Assembly: GCA_041390825.1 (NCBI GenBank)
Contig: JAWKPF010000017.1
Location: 32,842-96,841, forward strand
Length of the DNA stretch: 64,000 bases
Origin: Thermomicrobiales bacterium
Lineage (GTDB): Bacteria > Chloroflexota > Chloroflexia > Thermomicrobiales > UBA6265
Direction of reading: 5' to 3'
Shown here piece after piece: positions 38,073 through 47,114 of the stretch (its first letter is position 1; the number at the start of each line of letters is the position of its first letter). The position numbers were made by a program, and so were the translations under genes. The notes under the pieces were generated by a model. It was not told the origin of the DNA. It ran no database searches and saw only the letters and a program-made list of their open reading frames with translations.

Positions 38073-40990
38073 ACTCGGCTCGTCGAAACCGACACAAGAT
38101 AGCGGCTCGAAACGAGCTCAGGACTTCGACCGACGATTTCGGGCCGGTCCCCTGCATCTGCACCGAGCGGTGAAACAACCCGATAGACGGTCGTCCCGTC
38201 GGATTCGAACGCGACTTCGAGTCCTTGACCGACCATCGACTCGAGCGCGGCGATGCCTTCCGCAGAGGCATATGGCGTCGCCGGACTCGAAGGCAAGCCG
38301 GACTTGCGTTCGACGTCGCCGACGATGATGTATTCGATCCCGTAGGTATCGATGATCTGCTGCTTGCGCTCGATACTGTCCGAGTTGTAGAGATCGCGCA
38401 CATCTGCGTCCCGTTGAGCGATCTCCGGGTAGTACCGTTGCTGCTGTTCATGCCGATCCCATCCCAGTACAGTCGGCAATCCGAGCGCGATCGCAAAGCG
38501 GGAACCGTTGCCTCGGTAGGGACCAATACTCGCCTCGGCGATCACCGGTGTGCCGCGCACGTGTTCCTGGAACCAGTGAATGGCGTCCAGATCTCCATCG
38601 AAATGGACGACCTGACCGGTGCCGCTTTCGATCGTGCCATATCGCATCCAATCCAACGCATCGAGCGTGCCCGGTTCCGGATGCCCCTCGAACCGCTGTT
38701 CGAGCCGCGGAATCGTCGCAACAGCAGGGTAGACCAGCGAAAGTCCAATGAGCAGCGCGCAAGCCCCCACGGCCAGCCGGTTGCGGGTCGTCGGTTCGGA
38801 ACGAACCCACTGTGTTGTTGGCCGAAATCCCTGTGGGGTGGAACTCCATGAGGTGATCGCGATGCTGCGTTTCGAGATCAGGATAGTCAAGGAGACGGCC
38901 GCCAGGAGGCTCGAGAGCGTCCAAACCTGGTAATAGAGCTTGAAGATCGTGTTCATGCGATACCAGTCTTCCAGGCTCGCAAGATCGTCCACCACGAAAA
39001 CGATCTCTACCCCTGCGACGATGGATCCAGCCGCGGCAAGCACCAGACCAAAGTACGACGTCGCGCGATCGTCGAATGAGAAGAACGTCAGGAATCCGCA
39101 GGCCGCCAGAATGAGGCCGACCGCCAGAACGGGCCATCCCAGAGCGACCAGATATGCCGCCCCAATGACACCAATGACAACTGCCATGGCGGCCACGAAT
39201 GCATCGGTCCCGGCCCTGAGCATGACCATGGACAATGCGCCCGCCGCGATCAGCGAGATGACGATCGTCCCGGTGGAGCCGGAGGGAAACTCGATGAGTT
39301 GTGGTCGATACACCTGCACCGCAATCCCTGCGGTCACCGCCAGGCAGAAAACCGCGATGGCCAGTTCACGCCACCTTGGCTTAGGTGTCGACCATGAAAG
39401 CAGCCCGGACACCGCCATCGAAACACCGATGATACCGAGCAGCGCCCCCAGATGAAGCATGAACTGCCCGAGATCGGTGCCTGCCCTGACCCGGTCGACT
39501 TCACTGAACAGCGCCACAAAGTGATCGTGAAATGGCCGGAACATCAGATACGCCAGTGCTCCCGTCGCCCCGGAGACCACAATCGTGACCAACAAGCGGA
39601 CCAGGAGATTGCCGAATCGCTTGCTCCACAGGAAGATCGAGGCAACCGCTGCGACGGCATAGACCGGCACGTCCCAGGCGTTTGCCGCACTGAGCGAACC
39701 AAGACAGAGCGCGAGCGCGACCAACCTCGGCAGGCTCCGTCTGAGTGAGGCGCTGTCCGTGGACAACGCGAATCCCAGCGCAAGCACCGAGAGGGTGATC
39801 GGCAACGCAATCAGGTGCGCATGCAAGTCAGCGTAGAGTCCGGTGAAGTAGGGGAACTCAGTAATGCCGCCGTCGATCGCGCGGCTGGCCGCCCATGTCC
39901 AGTCGAAGCTGAAGACTGGCCATTCGGGAAGCGACCGCACCAGGTCCCATGCCGCCTGCAGGTTGCCGATCAACGCAAAAATGAGCACTCCCAGACCGCC
40001 AGCCAGCAACGGGTCGACCCGATCGCGGCTGAGACGAGTGGAAACTGCCACGGCCAGGCTGTACATGGCCGATGCGGCCAGGCCCATCATGGTCGGCTGC
40101 GCGAGGTTGAATGCAATCTCGGAGGGTATTCCAGTCAGTTTGATGAGAAACGCGACGAGATACTCGCCATAGTAGTAGTAGTTGAGGATGCCGCCCGAAA
40201 ACCAGGGATCGAATGGAGGGAAGTAGGGAGAGCGCAGGAGCGCATTGATATGCGCAAACTCCATCGGTTTCTCGCCACCCCAGATCGGGTGCCAGGAATC
40301 GGGATTGATGAATCGAAAGACGAGAAACAGCGAGAACACGATCCAGAATGCAGCTTCCGCCCCGCCGATCGCTCTTCTGGACGGTCGCTCCGCTGTCCTC
40401 GAAGCGCCGGTCGACGCCATCAACCAACCGATGACGGCTGCCGCAAGCAGGGCATACCAGGCCCAGATGGCTTTGAACTCGATCAGCTCGAACGATGCCG
40501 CAAACCAGACGCCCCACGCGGCCAGGAGCAGCAGAAACACCCGGGCAAATCCCTGACCGGCATCGGGGAACGATCCCAGCAGTGACCGGGCCAATGGTCG
40601 ACCGGCAACGCCAAGAAGAACGAGCAGGAGCACCCAGGCAACGACGGCGACCGCGGTGCGGTCCGTCCATGCACTTGACCAGCGGGCGTCGTCGACAACC
40701 GGCAGCTCTTGCACCGGCTCGTCGATCATCAGCTCGTCTGGGTCTCCCGTTTGGAAATGGTCGAGATCGGCAACGATTTCACCCGATCGCGGCGATGCGG
40801 ACGCACCCGCGATCGAATCGGTGGCAATGGACACCAGAACCAGAGAAAAAACCAGCACCAGCAGCGCAAGCGACAATTGCACGGCGCGGTGTCGTAGACC
40901 AACTAGCTGGCGCAGAGATTGCCGCTCCTCACGAGAGATCAAGACAACTCGATCGGCGCGAGCGCCGAAATCGGATAGAGTCTGCATCAT
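38069..40990 (-). CDS. Very large polytopic membrane protein, DUF2298 ('YYY') family
   Basis: The protein has about 970 residues and around twenty hydrophobic segments. Family hallmarks are 'NPDSWHPIWGGEKPMEFAHI', 'ALLRSPYFPPFDPWFSGG' and 'ILNYYYYGEYLVAFLIKLTG', which carries the tyrosine run that names the family. 'GLYADLHAHLIALPITL' and a later 'DDLASLEDWYRMNTIFKLYY' follow. A soluble C-terminal portion contains 'GTPVIAEASIGPYRGNGSRF' and 'LGWDRHEQQQRYYPEI'. Such proteins look like lipid-linked-sugar glycosyltransferases of the GT-C type, but no activity is established that I know of. ATG at 40990 is used; ATG at 41020 would run into the divergent fmt gene. Confidence 0.85.
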   Translation of the reverse strand: MMQTLSDFGARADRVVLISREERQSLRQLVGLRHRAVQLSLALLVLVFSLVLVSIATDSIAGASASPRSGEIVADLDHFQTGDPDELMIDEPVQELPVVDDARWSSAWTDRTAVAVVAWVLLLVLLGVAGRPLARSLLGSFPDAGQGFARVFLLLLAAWGVWFAASFELIEFKAIWAWYALLAAAVIGWLMASTGASRTAERPSRRAIGGAEAAFWIVFSLFLVFRFINPDSWHPIWGGEKPMEFAHINALLRSPYFPPFDPWFSGGILNYYYYGEYLVAFLIKLTGIPSEIAFNLAQPTMMGLAASAMYSLAVAVSTRLSRDRVDPLLAGGLGVLIFALIGNLQAAWDLVRSLPEWPVFSFDWTWAASRAIDGGITEFPYFTGLYADLHAHLIALPITLSVLALGFALSTDSASLRRSLPRLVALALCLGSLSAANAWDVPVYAVAAVASIFLWSKRFGNLLVRLLVTIVVSGATGALAYLMFRPFHDHFVALFSEVDRVRAGTDLGQFMLHLGALLGIIGVSMAVSGLLSWSTPKPRWRELAIAVFCLAVTAGIAVQVYRPQLIEFPSGSTGTIVISLIAAGALSMVMLRAGTDAFVAAMAVVIGVIGAAYLVALGWPVLAVGLILAACGFLTFFSFDDRATSYFGLVLAAAGSIVAGVEIVFVVDDLASLEDWYRMNTIFKLYYQVWTLSSLLAAVSLTILISKRSIAITSWSSTPQGFRPTTQWVRSEPTTRNRLAVGACALLIGLSLVYPAVATIPRLEQRFEGHPEPGTLDALDWMRYGTIESGTGQVVHFDGDLDAIHWFQEHVRGTPVIAEASIGPYRGNGSRFAIALGLPTVLGWDRHEQQQRYYPEIAQRDADVRDLYNSDSIERKQQIIDTYGIEYIIVGDVERKSGLPSSPATPYASAEGIAALESMVGQGLEVAFESDGTTVYRVVSPLGADAGDRPEIVGRSPELVSSRYLVSVSTSRV

Positions 40991-41983
40991 GCGCGCCAAC
41001 CGTGCCGAACGAATTCGCATTGTCTACTTCGGGACCCCTGCCTACGCGGTCCCGGCGCTTCGCGCGCTCGCCGAGAATGAACGGGTTACGGTCGAGCTGG
41101 TTGTAACGCAGCCGGACAGACCAGCCGGACGCGGACGTAGGCTCACTCCACCGCCGGTGAAGGAGTTCGCGGTCGATCACGGCATCCCGGTCTATCAACC
41201 AGAATCGCTTCGCACCGAGCAAGACCGCGCTCCAATAGCTGCTGTCGACCCGGATCTGTTCGTGGTGGCGGCATTCGGCAAGATCTCGGGCCGAGGCTCC
41301 TGGGAATTCCGGCGCTCGGATCGGTGAATCTGCACGCCTCGCTCTTGCCGAGCTACCGGGGAGCCAGTCCAATCTCGGCCGCAATCCTGGACGGTCAGCC
41401 CGAAACAGGCGTCACACTCATGCAGATGGATACCGGTCTCGATACCGGACCAGTGCTCGCCATGCGATCCACACCGATTGCACCTGAGGACACGACTGCG
41501 TCGCTCACGCCTCGACTGGCCGAGATCGGCGCGCAGTTGCTCATCGACACGCTTCCCGGGATCATCGACGGTTCGATACAGCCGATTCCCCAGGACGATG
41601 ACAGCGCAACGCTCACGCGTCCGCTCGTGAAGGCCGACGGCTGGATAGACTGGTCACAGTCCGCAATCGATATCGAACGGCAGGTTCGGGCAATGTGGGA
41701 ATGGCCGCGCGCGTGGTCGACGCTGGATGGCCAACCCGTGCAGATACACCGCGCGAATGTGACGGCGTGTCCCGGCGAGCACGCACCCGGCACGCTCCTC
41801 GAGGGTCCGCTCGTTGTCACCGGAGCTGACTGCCTGAGAATCGAGATGGCGCAGAGCGCCGGAAGCAAGCCGCTTCCGGGAAAGGCATGGTTGCAACAGG
41901 CGAACGCCGAAGGCAAGGTCATGGGGACCTCGGGCGTTTCGGAGCAACCATCGGTTCCGATGGTCCGACCGGTAACCGGCTAG
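40989..41983 (+). CDS. fmt: Methionyl-tRNA formyltransferase, with one frameshift
   Basis: Fmt formylates initiator Met-tRNA using 10-formyl-THF. The first frame runs from 'RIVYFGTPAYAVPALRALAE' through 'TQPDRPAGRGRRLTPPPVKE' to 'DLFVVAAFGKI'. The second frame continues 'GPRLLGIPALGSVNLHASLL' and 'PSYRGASPISAAILDG' (consensus HASLLPxxRGAxPI), and has a C-terminal domain with 'AKVNP'-like equivalents near 'LVKADGWIDWSQSA'. Both frames join if one base is restored near 41285 (ATCTCGGG should be ATCCTCGGG). It is one of only two breaks in the otherwise clean right-hand part, probably a sequencing slip. Its stop shares bases with the stop of the converging membrane-protein gene. Confidence 0.9.
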
Positions 41984-42453
41984 CGGCCGGAACCGACCAG
42001 GGGCGGGTCGTCGTCATCACTCCGCGAATTTCGCGCGCCGATTCGCCAGGATGGCGGTCCATCGTCCGCGTTCAAGTCCTGGCCGCGCCAGAGCTTGGGT
42101 GATTCGTTTCGCCGCCGCGACCGCACGAATGCGTTCACGAAGAACCCGACGAACAGCAGAATGCTGGCGATCGCCAGAACCCGTCCCGCAAGTGGCCAAT
42201 GGATTCCCGCGACCCAGGCCACAACACCCAGAGCGACGGCCGCGACGAGCCAGATGCCATCACCCAAACGGTTGCTCGCGCGCTCGGTGGCGACTTTCGC
42301 CCGATCGGGCGCCTTGTAGCGCGTAGCAATTGCGGCCGCGCGTGCTTTCTCGAACGACGTCGGGTCGCGGTCGGACCGCTCGAGGATTTCCTCGACTTCG
42401 GCTTGCCACCGCGGCACCGGTTCTTTGGGTGGTTTGGGAAGTTGATCGGTCAT
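41980..42453 (-). CDS. Hypothetical protein with two membrane segments
   Basis: I do not recognise this 157-residue protein. From ATG at 42453 it begins 'MTDQLPKPPKEPVPRW' and has an acidic/basic helical stretch. Two hydrophobic segments follow ('GIWLVAAVALGVVAWVAGIH' and 'VLAIASILLFVGFFVNAFVR'), then a polar tail rich in D, S and R. It has the look of small membrane proteins common in actinobacteria and Chloroflexota, with both ends on the same side. Its TAG stop overlaps the fmt TAG on the opposite strand. Confidence 0.65.
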   Translation of the reverse strand: MTDQLPKPPKEPVPRWQAEVEEILERSDRDPTSFEKARAAAIATRYKAPDRAKVATERASNRLGDGIWLVAAVALGVVAWVAGIHWPLAGRVLAIASILLFVGFFVNAFVRSRRRNESPKLWRGQDLNADDGPPSWRIGARNSRSDDDDPPLVGSGR

Positions 42454-42542
42454 GTCGCAAGGTGAGTGAAGGCAGCTACGGACTACATGGTAGATCATGC
42501 TGTCCAGCCGAAGCGCGGCACTGCAACCGGCACGCGACTCCT

Positions 42543-43574
42543 TTACTGGGCTGGAGTCTTGGCGTTCTGGTCCTTCTGCACACGCGGTTTGCGCATGAAC
42601 CCGCCGAAGAGCATGCGCCCCATCTGCCCGGAGAATCCATCTCCTTCTCCATCGTTTCCGGTTCCGCCGAGCAACTCAGCCTCGCGTGAAGTTTGCACGG
42701 CCCATTCGGCGCGTCGATCGCGTCCGTTTGTGAAATACGCCAGCAGTTCCTCGCTCACCGTTTCGTCAGACGAGGCAAGCTTGGTCTGGAAATCCTGAAG
42801 CTCGTTGACATAGGCATCCAGCCATCGCTGGACTGCTGCCTTGTTGGTCATGACCACGTCCCGATGCATTTCCGGACTTCCGCTCGCCAAACGCGTCATG
42901 TCGCGAAAGCCGCCGGCCGTGAGCGTCTTCATATCCCGCCACGATGGATCGGCAGAGAGCGCATTCATCAGCGCAGTCGATGCAACGAACGGCAAATGGC
43001 TGATGCCCGCAACGTAGGCGTCATGTTCGGCGGGGTCGACGAAGTAGGGCTCCCCGCCGAGCGCATTGACCATGCCGAGCACGGTCCGGATCGAATCGTC
43101 GGTTGCCTGCACCGACGGGCAGATGCACCAGGTCGCTCCCCGGAAAAGATCGCCATCGGCGCCCTCGATGCTGGTTTCTTTGCCAGCCATCGGGTGACCA
43201 CCAATGAAACTGACCGTGCGCGGAAGCAGGGTGTTTGCCCAACTGAGCACTTCTGATTTGGTCGAGGCGACGTCGGTGACAGCGGCGCCATGCTTCAGGA
43301 GCGGGGCTATATCGCCCATGATCTCCTTGAGCGCCAGCACTGGTGCGGCAAGGACGATCAGATCCGCGTTTTCGACGACTTTGCGCAGCTCCCATTCGGT
43401 GCGATCGACGGCGCCGATCTTCTTGGCCTCACTCTGCCGGTCCAGATTCGAGTCGAAACCGATCACATCGAGCGCCGGTTGGCCGCCGCGAACATTCTCG
43501 GCCGACCATCGGCGAAGTCCAATTCCAATCGAGCTGCCAATAAGGCCAAGCCCTACGATTGCGATTCGTTGCAT
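42543..43574 (-). CDS. tyrA: Prephenate dehydrogenase
   Basis: TyrA oxidatively decarboxylates prephenate (or arogenate) in tyrosine synthesis. The 343-residue protein has the dinucleotide-binding motif 'AIVGLGLIGSSIGIGLRRW' (residues 5-23), 'VTDVASTKSEVLSW', 'FIGGHPMAGKETSIEGADGD' (consensus HPMAG.e..G...A), 'VAGISHLPFVASTALMNAL' (catalytic His) and 'AGGFRDMTRLASGSPEMHRD'. These are all in TyrA order. Specificity for NAD/NADP and prephenate/arogenate cannot be read by eye. No other aromatic-pathway gene is adjacent. Confidence 0.92.
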   Translation of the reverse strand: MQRIAIVGLGLIGSSIGIGLRRWSAENVRGGQPALDVIGFDSNLDRQSEAKKIGAVDRTEWELRKVVENADLIVLAAPVLALKEIMGDIAPLLKHGAAVTDVASTKSEVLSWANTLLPRTVSFIGGHPMAGKETSIEGADGDLFRGATWCICPSVQATDDSIRTVLGMVNALGGEPYFVDPAEHDAYVAGISHLPFVASTALMNALSADPSWRDMKTLTAGGFRDMTRLASGSPEMHRDVVMTNKAAVQRWLDAYVNELQDFQTKLASSDETVSEELLAYFTNGRDRRAEWAVQTSREAELLGGTGNDGEGDGFSGQMGRMLFGGFMRKPRVQKDQNAKTPAQ

Positions 43575-43601
43575 GGATGAAATTGCTCCGTGTCTGTGGT
43601 G

Positions 43602-44162
43602 CTAGCTGGTCTCGACGGTATCGACTTCGCGCAGCCATCCTTCGAGGCCGCTCTCGGTTTTCATGCGAAGCCAAATCGATCCGTCATCGCCGGTCGTCTG
43701 CTCGTCGAGATACTGCAACGGCGTGCCTGGATCAAGTGTAGCGACTGGTTCTCCGGAATCAATGCTCGGGCCTGGCCGGAAATTGACTGTGAAATCCGGA
43801 TTCGACTCGTGCGTCTGCAGGAACGTCGTTGTGGTTGCAGTCTGGGCTGGCGCCACGGTTGGTTGTCCACCAGAAGGCTCCGTTGCCGCGGGCGCTTCGG
43901 TAGCAGATGGCTCCTCCTGTTCATCATCGTCGCCAAAATCGGGAGCCTGCGTTTCCTCCGCATCGCTCGCGGCCGCAACTGCCGGCACAGGGGTGTTCTG
44001 CTCGTATCCCGTGAAGTCGGAGACGTACGGTTCGATGCGCCCGAAGAGCCACGCGGACGAAAGGATGCAGATAGCGATGGCAGCGGCCATGGTCAAGCCG
44101 ACGGCCAGCCCCGAACGGCGTGAGTGCTGCCGGAGGCGACTGGACAAACCTTGATCGGACAT
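43602..44162 (-). CDS. Membrane-anchored SH3-domain protein
   Basis: The 186-residue protein has a short cytoplasmic N-terminus and one membrane segment ('AVGLTMAAAIAICILSSAWL', about residues 20-39). A long acidic, threonine- and proline-rich linker follows, then a C-terminal bacterial SH3 domain ('VNFRPGPSIDSGEPVATLDP', 'GTPLQYLDEQTTGDDGSIWL', 'RMKTESGLEGWLRE'). The pattern 'N.R.GPS...P.i..l..G' and the terminal 'GW' are typical of SH3_3 domains that bind cell-wall peptides. TATACT on the minus strand at 44224-44229 may be its -10 box. It lies upstream of tyrA on the same strand. Confidence 0.72.
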   Translation of the reverse strand: MSDQGLSSRLRQHSRRSGLAVGLTMAAAIAICILSSAWLFGRIEPYVSDFTGYEQNTPVPAVAAASDAEETQAPDFGDDDEQEEPSATEAPAATEPSGGQPTVAPAQTATTTTFLQTHESNPDFTVNFRPGPSIDSGEPVATLDPGTPLQYLDEQTTGDDGSIWLRMKTESGLEGWLREVDTVETS

Positions 44163-44334
44163 CAGAAGGGGATTGGCGACTTTCGGTCAGGCGCGGCGGT
44201 CCAGCAGGACCAGAAGCGCGGCGAGTATATCACGCCAATCTGTACGCTCCATTGTGCGCTGAGGTTTCGGGTCGCTACACTGCGGCATCCGATGCCCTGT
44301 ACGGGCAAACTCGCGCTGAGGAGGAATTCAGCCA

Positions 44335-45328
44335 ATGCTGGCGCTGTCGCGTAGTGATTTGAAGCAACTGGTCCCCATGAAGGACGCGGTCGAGCTCATG
44401 AAGATCGCGTTTCAGGAGTTGTCAGAGGGACGGGCCGAGGCGCCAGTTCGCGCAGTGGTGGACGTCAACGACGATCCGTCCGCCATGCTGATGATGCCAG
44501 GCTACGTGCCGGCGTCGCACGCGCTCGGCTTCAAAGTGGTCAACTTCTTCGCCGGGAACCCCTCCAAACGTGGACTCCCAACACTTCATGCCATCGTCTG
44601 CCTGATCGACGATGTCACCGGCGAGCCGCTCGGTGTGATGGAGGGGGGCTTTGTCACCGCGCTGCGTACCGGCGCGGTCTCGGGCGCTGCCAGTGATCTG
44701 ATGGCGCGGCCGGATTCGAGCGTCCTGACTGTGATCGGCGCTGGAGTGCAGGGAGTTACTCAAGCAGCCGCGGTTTGCGCCGTGCGGCCAATCGGAGAGG
44801 ATCATCGCGGTCGATACCAGGGAAGAGCAATTGGAGCGCTACTTGAGCACGATGGCCGCCGATTGGCCCGATCTCGCCCCCGTTGGTCGTCACACCGACG
44901 TGGCATCCGCAGTCGCTGAAGCCGACATCATTTGCACCGCCACCACCGCGCGAGCGCCGGTGTTTCGCGATGAGGATGTCCGGCCGGGAACGCACATCAA
45001 CGCGGTCGGCGCGTTCACGCCCGAGATGCAGGAGATTCCTCCGGCCACAGTCGCACGGTCGCGGGTCGTGATCGACAACCTCGATGCCGCTCTCGCGGAG
45101 GCAGGCGACCTGCTCAAACCGATGAACGACGGGTTGATCGACCAGTCTCACTTCGAAACGGAGCTGGGCCATCTTGTCGCAGGAACCGCAATCGGGCGCG
45201 CGGACGACGAGGAAATCACGTTCTTCAAATCGGTCGGCAACGCGGTGCAAGACGTGGTGGTGGCCAGGTTCGCAATCGATCAAGCAATCGCGCGCGGAAT
45301 CGGCCAGGTAATCGATCTCACGGTCTGA
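44335..45328 (+). CDS. Ornithine cyclodeaminase/mu-crystallin family protein, with one frameshift
   Basis: This family contains ornithine cyclodeaminase, ketimine reductases and alanine dehydrogenases, all NAD(P)-dependent. From ATG at 44335, with the strong ribosome-binding site GAGGAGG, the first frame reads 'MKDAVELMKIAFQELSEGRA', 'GFKVVNFFAGNPSKRGLPTL', 'ALRTGAVSGAASDLMARPDS' and the Rossmann motif 'LTVIGAGVQGVTQAAAVCAV'. The second frame continues 'ERIIAVDTREEQLERYLSTM', 'EADIICTATTARAPVF', 'GTHINAVGAFTPEMQEI' and 'EEITFFKSVGNAVQDVVVA'. The join needs one base removed near 44793. Substrate is not determined by sequence. The break may be a sequencing slip or a real lesion. Confidence 0.88.
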
Positions 45329-45340
45329 CAGAATTAAGAA

Positions 45341-45369
45341 CGCCCCGGCTCCGAAATGGAACCGGGGCG
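45341..45369. terminator. Bidirectional hairpin terminator between the OCD-like gene and nuoF
   Basis: A 12-position stem with one mismatch (CGCCCCGGCTCC against GGAACCGGGGCG) and a 5-base loop sits between two converging genes. Pyrimidine-rich sequence follows on the plus side and TTCTTAATT follows on the minus side. Confidence 0.75.
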
Positions 45370-45382
45370 TCGAGCCTTCTTC

Positions 45383-47110
45383 CTAATCGGCGGCCATGGC
45401 GTCGACGGTCGCCTGGGCTGAAACTGGGCAGACCCCGCATGGGCAGACCCCGTCGATGTGCGCCTGGAACTCCTCGGGATACTGCTGCATCATGCCGAGC
45501 AGCGGCATGGGAGCCACCTGCCCGAGACCACAAAGCGACAGCTCGATCACATGTTTCGAGGTGCGTTGCAGCAATGCCAGGTCTGATTGTGAACCGCGTC
45601 CGAAGCGGATGCGGTCCACTGTTTCGACCAGCGTCGGATTGCCACGCGCGCAAGGAACGCATTTCGAACACGACTCGACGCGATTGAACGCCGTCAGGTA
45701 GCGGGCAAAGTCGACCGCGCAAACCGACTCGTCGAAAACGACGAACCCGCCGGAACCGAGCATACCGCCCATGGCGGTCAAGGAATCGAAGTCCACCGGC
45801 ACATCGAGCTGGTCATAGCGCAGCGGGCCTGCCGAGACGCCTCCGGTCTGGATCCCCTTGAACTTGTAACCGTCGCGCATCCCGCCCCAGACCTCATCGA
45901 TCAGGGTCTTGAAGTTGATCCCCATCGGCACTTCCACCAATCCCATGGTCTTCATGGGACCCTGGACGGTCATCAGCTTGGTGCCCTTGGAGCCTTCGGT
46001 GCCGAATTGCGCGTACCACTCGCCGCCTTTGACGACGATGTCACGCATGTTGCTGAGGGTTTCCGTGTTGTTTGCAACTGTTGGGCGCTTCCAAAGTCCT
46101 TCTTCCACCGAGCGCGGCGGCTTGGTGCGCGGTTGGCCACGTACACCCATGATGGAATACATCATGGCCGAGCCCTCGCCGCAGACGTACGCGCCGCCTC
46201 CGGTGCGCAGCCGGAAGGCGACGTTCTTGCCTGAACCAAGCATGTCACGCCCAACCAAGCCCAGCGCGGTCGCGTCGTTCACGGCTTTTCGGAAGCGCTG
46301 AATTGCGAGCGGATACTCACCACCAACGTAGTTGTAGCCGCGCTCCGCTCCCACCGCGACGCATGCGATCAGGATTCCTTCCAGCACACGGTGCGGATCG
46401 CCCTCGTGGATGCGCCGGTCCTTGTAGACGTTCGGCTCGCCCTCGTGGGAATTGCAGGTAACGAACTTGGGTGTGACACGTGCCTTGCGGCCGCTTTCCC
46501 ACTTGATTCCGGCAGGGAACCCGGCGCCGCCCCGGCCGCGCACATTCGCGGTTGTGACCTCGGCGATGACTTCCTCAGGGGAAAGCTCAAAGAGCGCGCG
46601 GTAAAGCCCCATGTATGCGCCACGCGCAATCGCTTCCTCGATCGAATCAGGGTCGATGACCCCAACGTCCTGCAGCACGATTCGCTGCTGATACTTGTAG
46701 AAGGGAAGGGTGTTCAGCGGCTTGTGACCGTCGAACTCTTCGTCGCCTTCGACACCGATGATCTTGCTGCGATGCTTGCCGTCGATGATGCCCTTGGCGT
46801 CACTCGGCTCGACATTGCGATAGACCACCGCGGGCTCGCCCTTGCGCTTGACGCGCACCTGGACATCGGTCCAGTCCGCCCCGTCTACGCCGGTCTTGCG
46901 GACGTGCAGATTCTCTTTCTCAGCGATCGCCTCGAACGCGGCCAGCACCTCCAGGGCGCCTATGGGGATCGACGAACTGCCAACGCCAACCGAAACGACC
47001 GTCTTGTCGCCGTTCCAGATGGCTTCCCATTTCTCGACTGCGCGAGCTTTGTATTCGTCGAACGCCTTCCTGGACGTCAAGCGAGGGAGATCGGAGGTTG
47101 GTTGCGCCAT
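45383..47110 (-). CDS. nuoF: NuoF-like NADH dehydrogenase subunit with degenerate N-terminal domain
   Basis: NuoF carries the NADH/FMN site and a [4Fe-4S] cluster. The 575-residue protein contains 'VRGRGGAGFPAGIKWESGRK' (FMN-binding glycine motif), 'VGGEYPLAIQRFRKAVND', 'GAYVCGEGSAMMYSIMG', 'GQPRTKPPRSVEEGLWKRPT', 'VANNTETLSN', and cluster ligands in 'ESCSKCVPCARG' plus 'LCGLG'. Three things are unusual. The N-terminal ~120 residues resemble the thioredoxin-like [2Fe-2S] extension of fused NuoF/HndC proteins yet contain no cysteine. The canonical NADE-EPG appears as NSHEGEPN. CGEETAL appears as CGEGSAM. It follows nuoE by 4 bases with GGGAG before the ATG. No nuoG or other nuo gene is adjacent. 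Confidence 0.85.
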   Translation of the reverse strand: MAQPTSDLPRLTSRKAFDEYKARAVEKWEAIWNGDKTVVSVGVGSSSIPIGALEVLAAFEAIAEKENLHVRKTGVDGADWTDVQVRVKRKGEPAVVYRNVEPSDAKGIIDGKHRSKIIGVEGDEEFDGHKPLNTLPFYKYQQRIVLQDVGVIDPDSIEEAIARGAYMGLYRALFELSPEEVIAEVTTANVRGRGGAGFPAGIKWESGRKARVTPKFVTCNSHEGEPNVYKDRRIHEGDPHRVLEGILIACVAVGAERGYNYVGGEYPLAIQRFRKAVNDATALGLVGRDMLGSGKNVAFRLRTGGGAYVCGEGSAMMYSIMGVRGQPRTKPPRSVEEGLWKRPTVANNTETLSNMRDIVVKGGEWYAQFGTEGSKGTKLMTVQGPMKTMGLVEVPMGINFKTLIDEVWGGMRDGYKFKGIQTGGVSAGPLRYDQLDVPVDFDSLTAMGGMLGSGGFVVFDESVCAVDFARYLTAFNRVESCSKCVPCARGNPTLVETVDRIRFGRGSQSDLALLQRTSKHVIELSLCGLGQVAPMPLLGMMQQYPEEFQAHIDGVCPCGVCPVSAQATVDAMAAD

Positions 47111-47114
47111 AACT

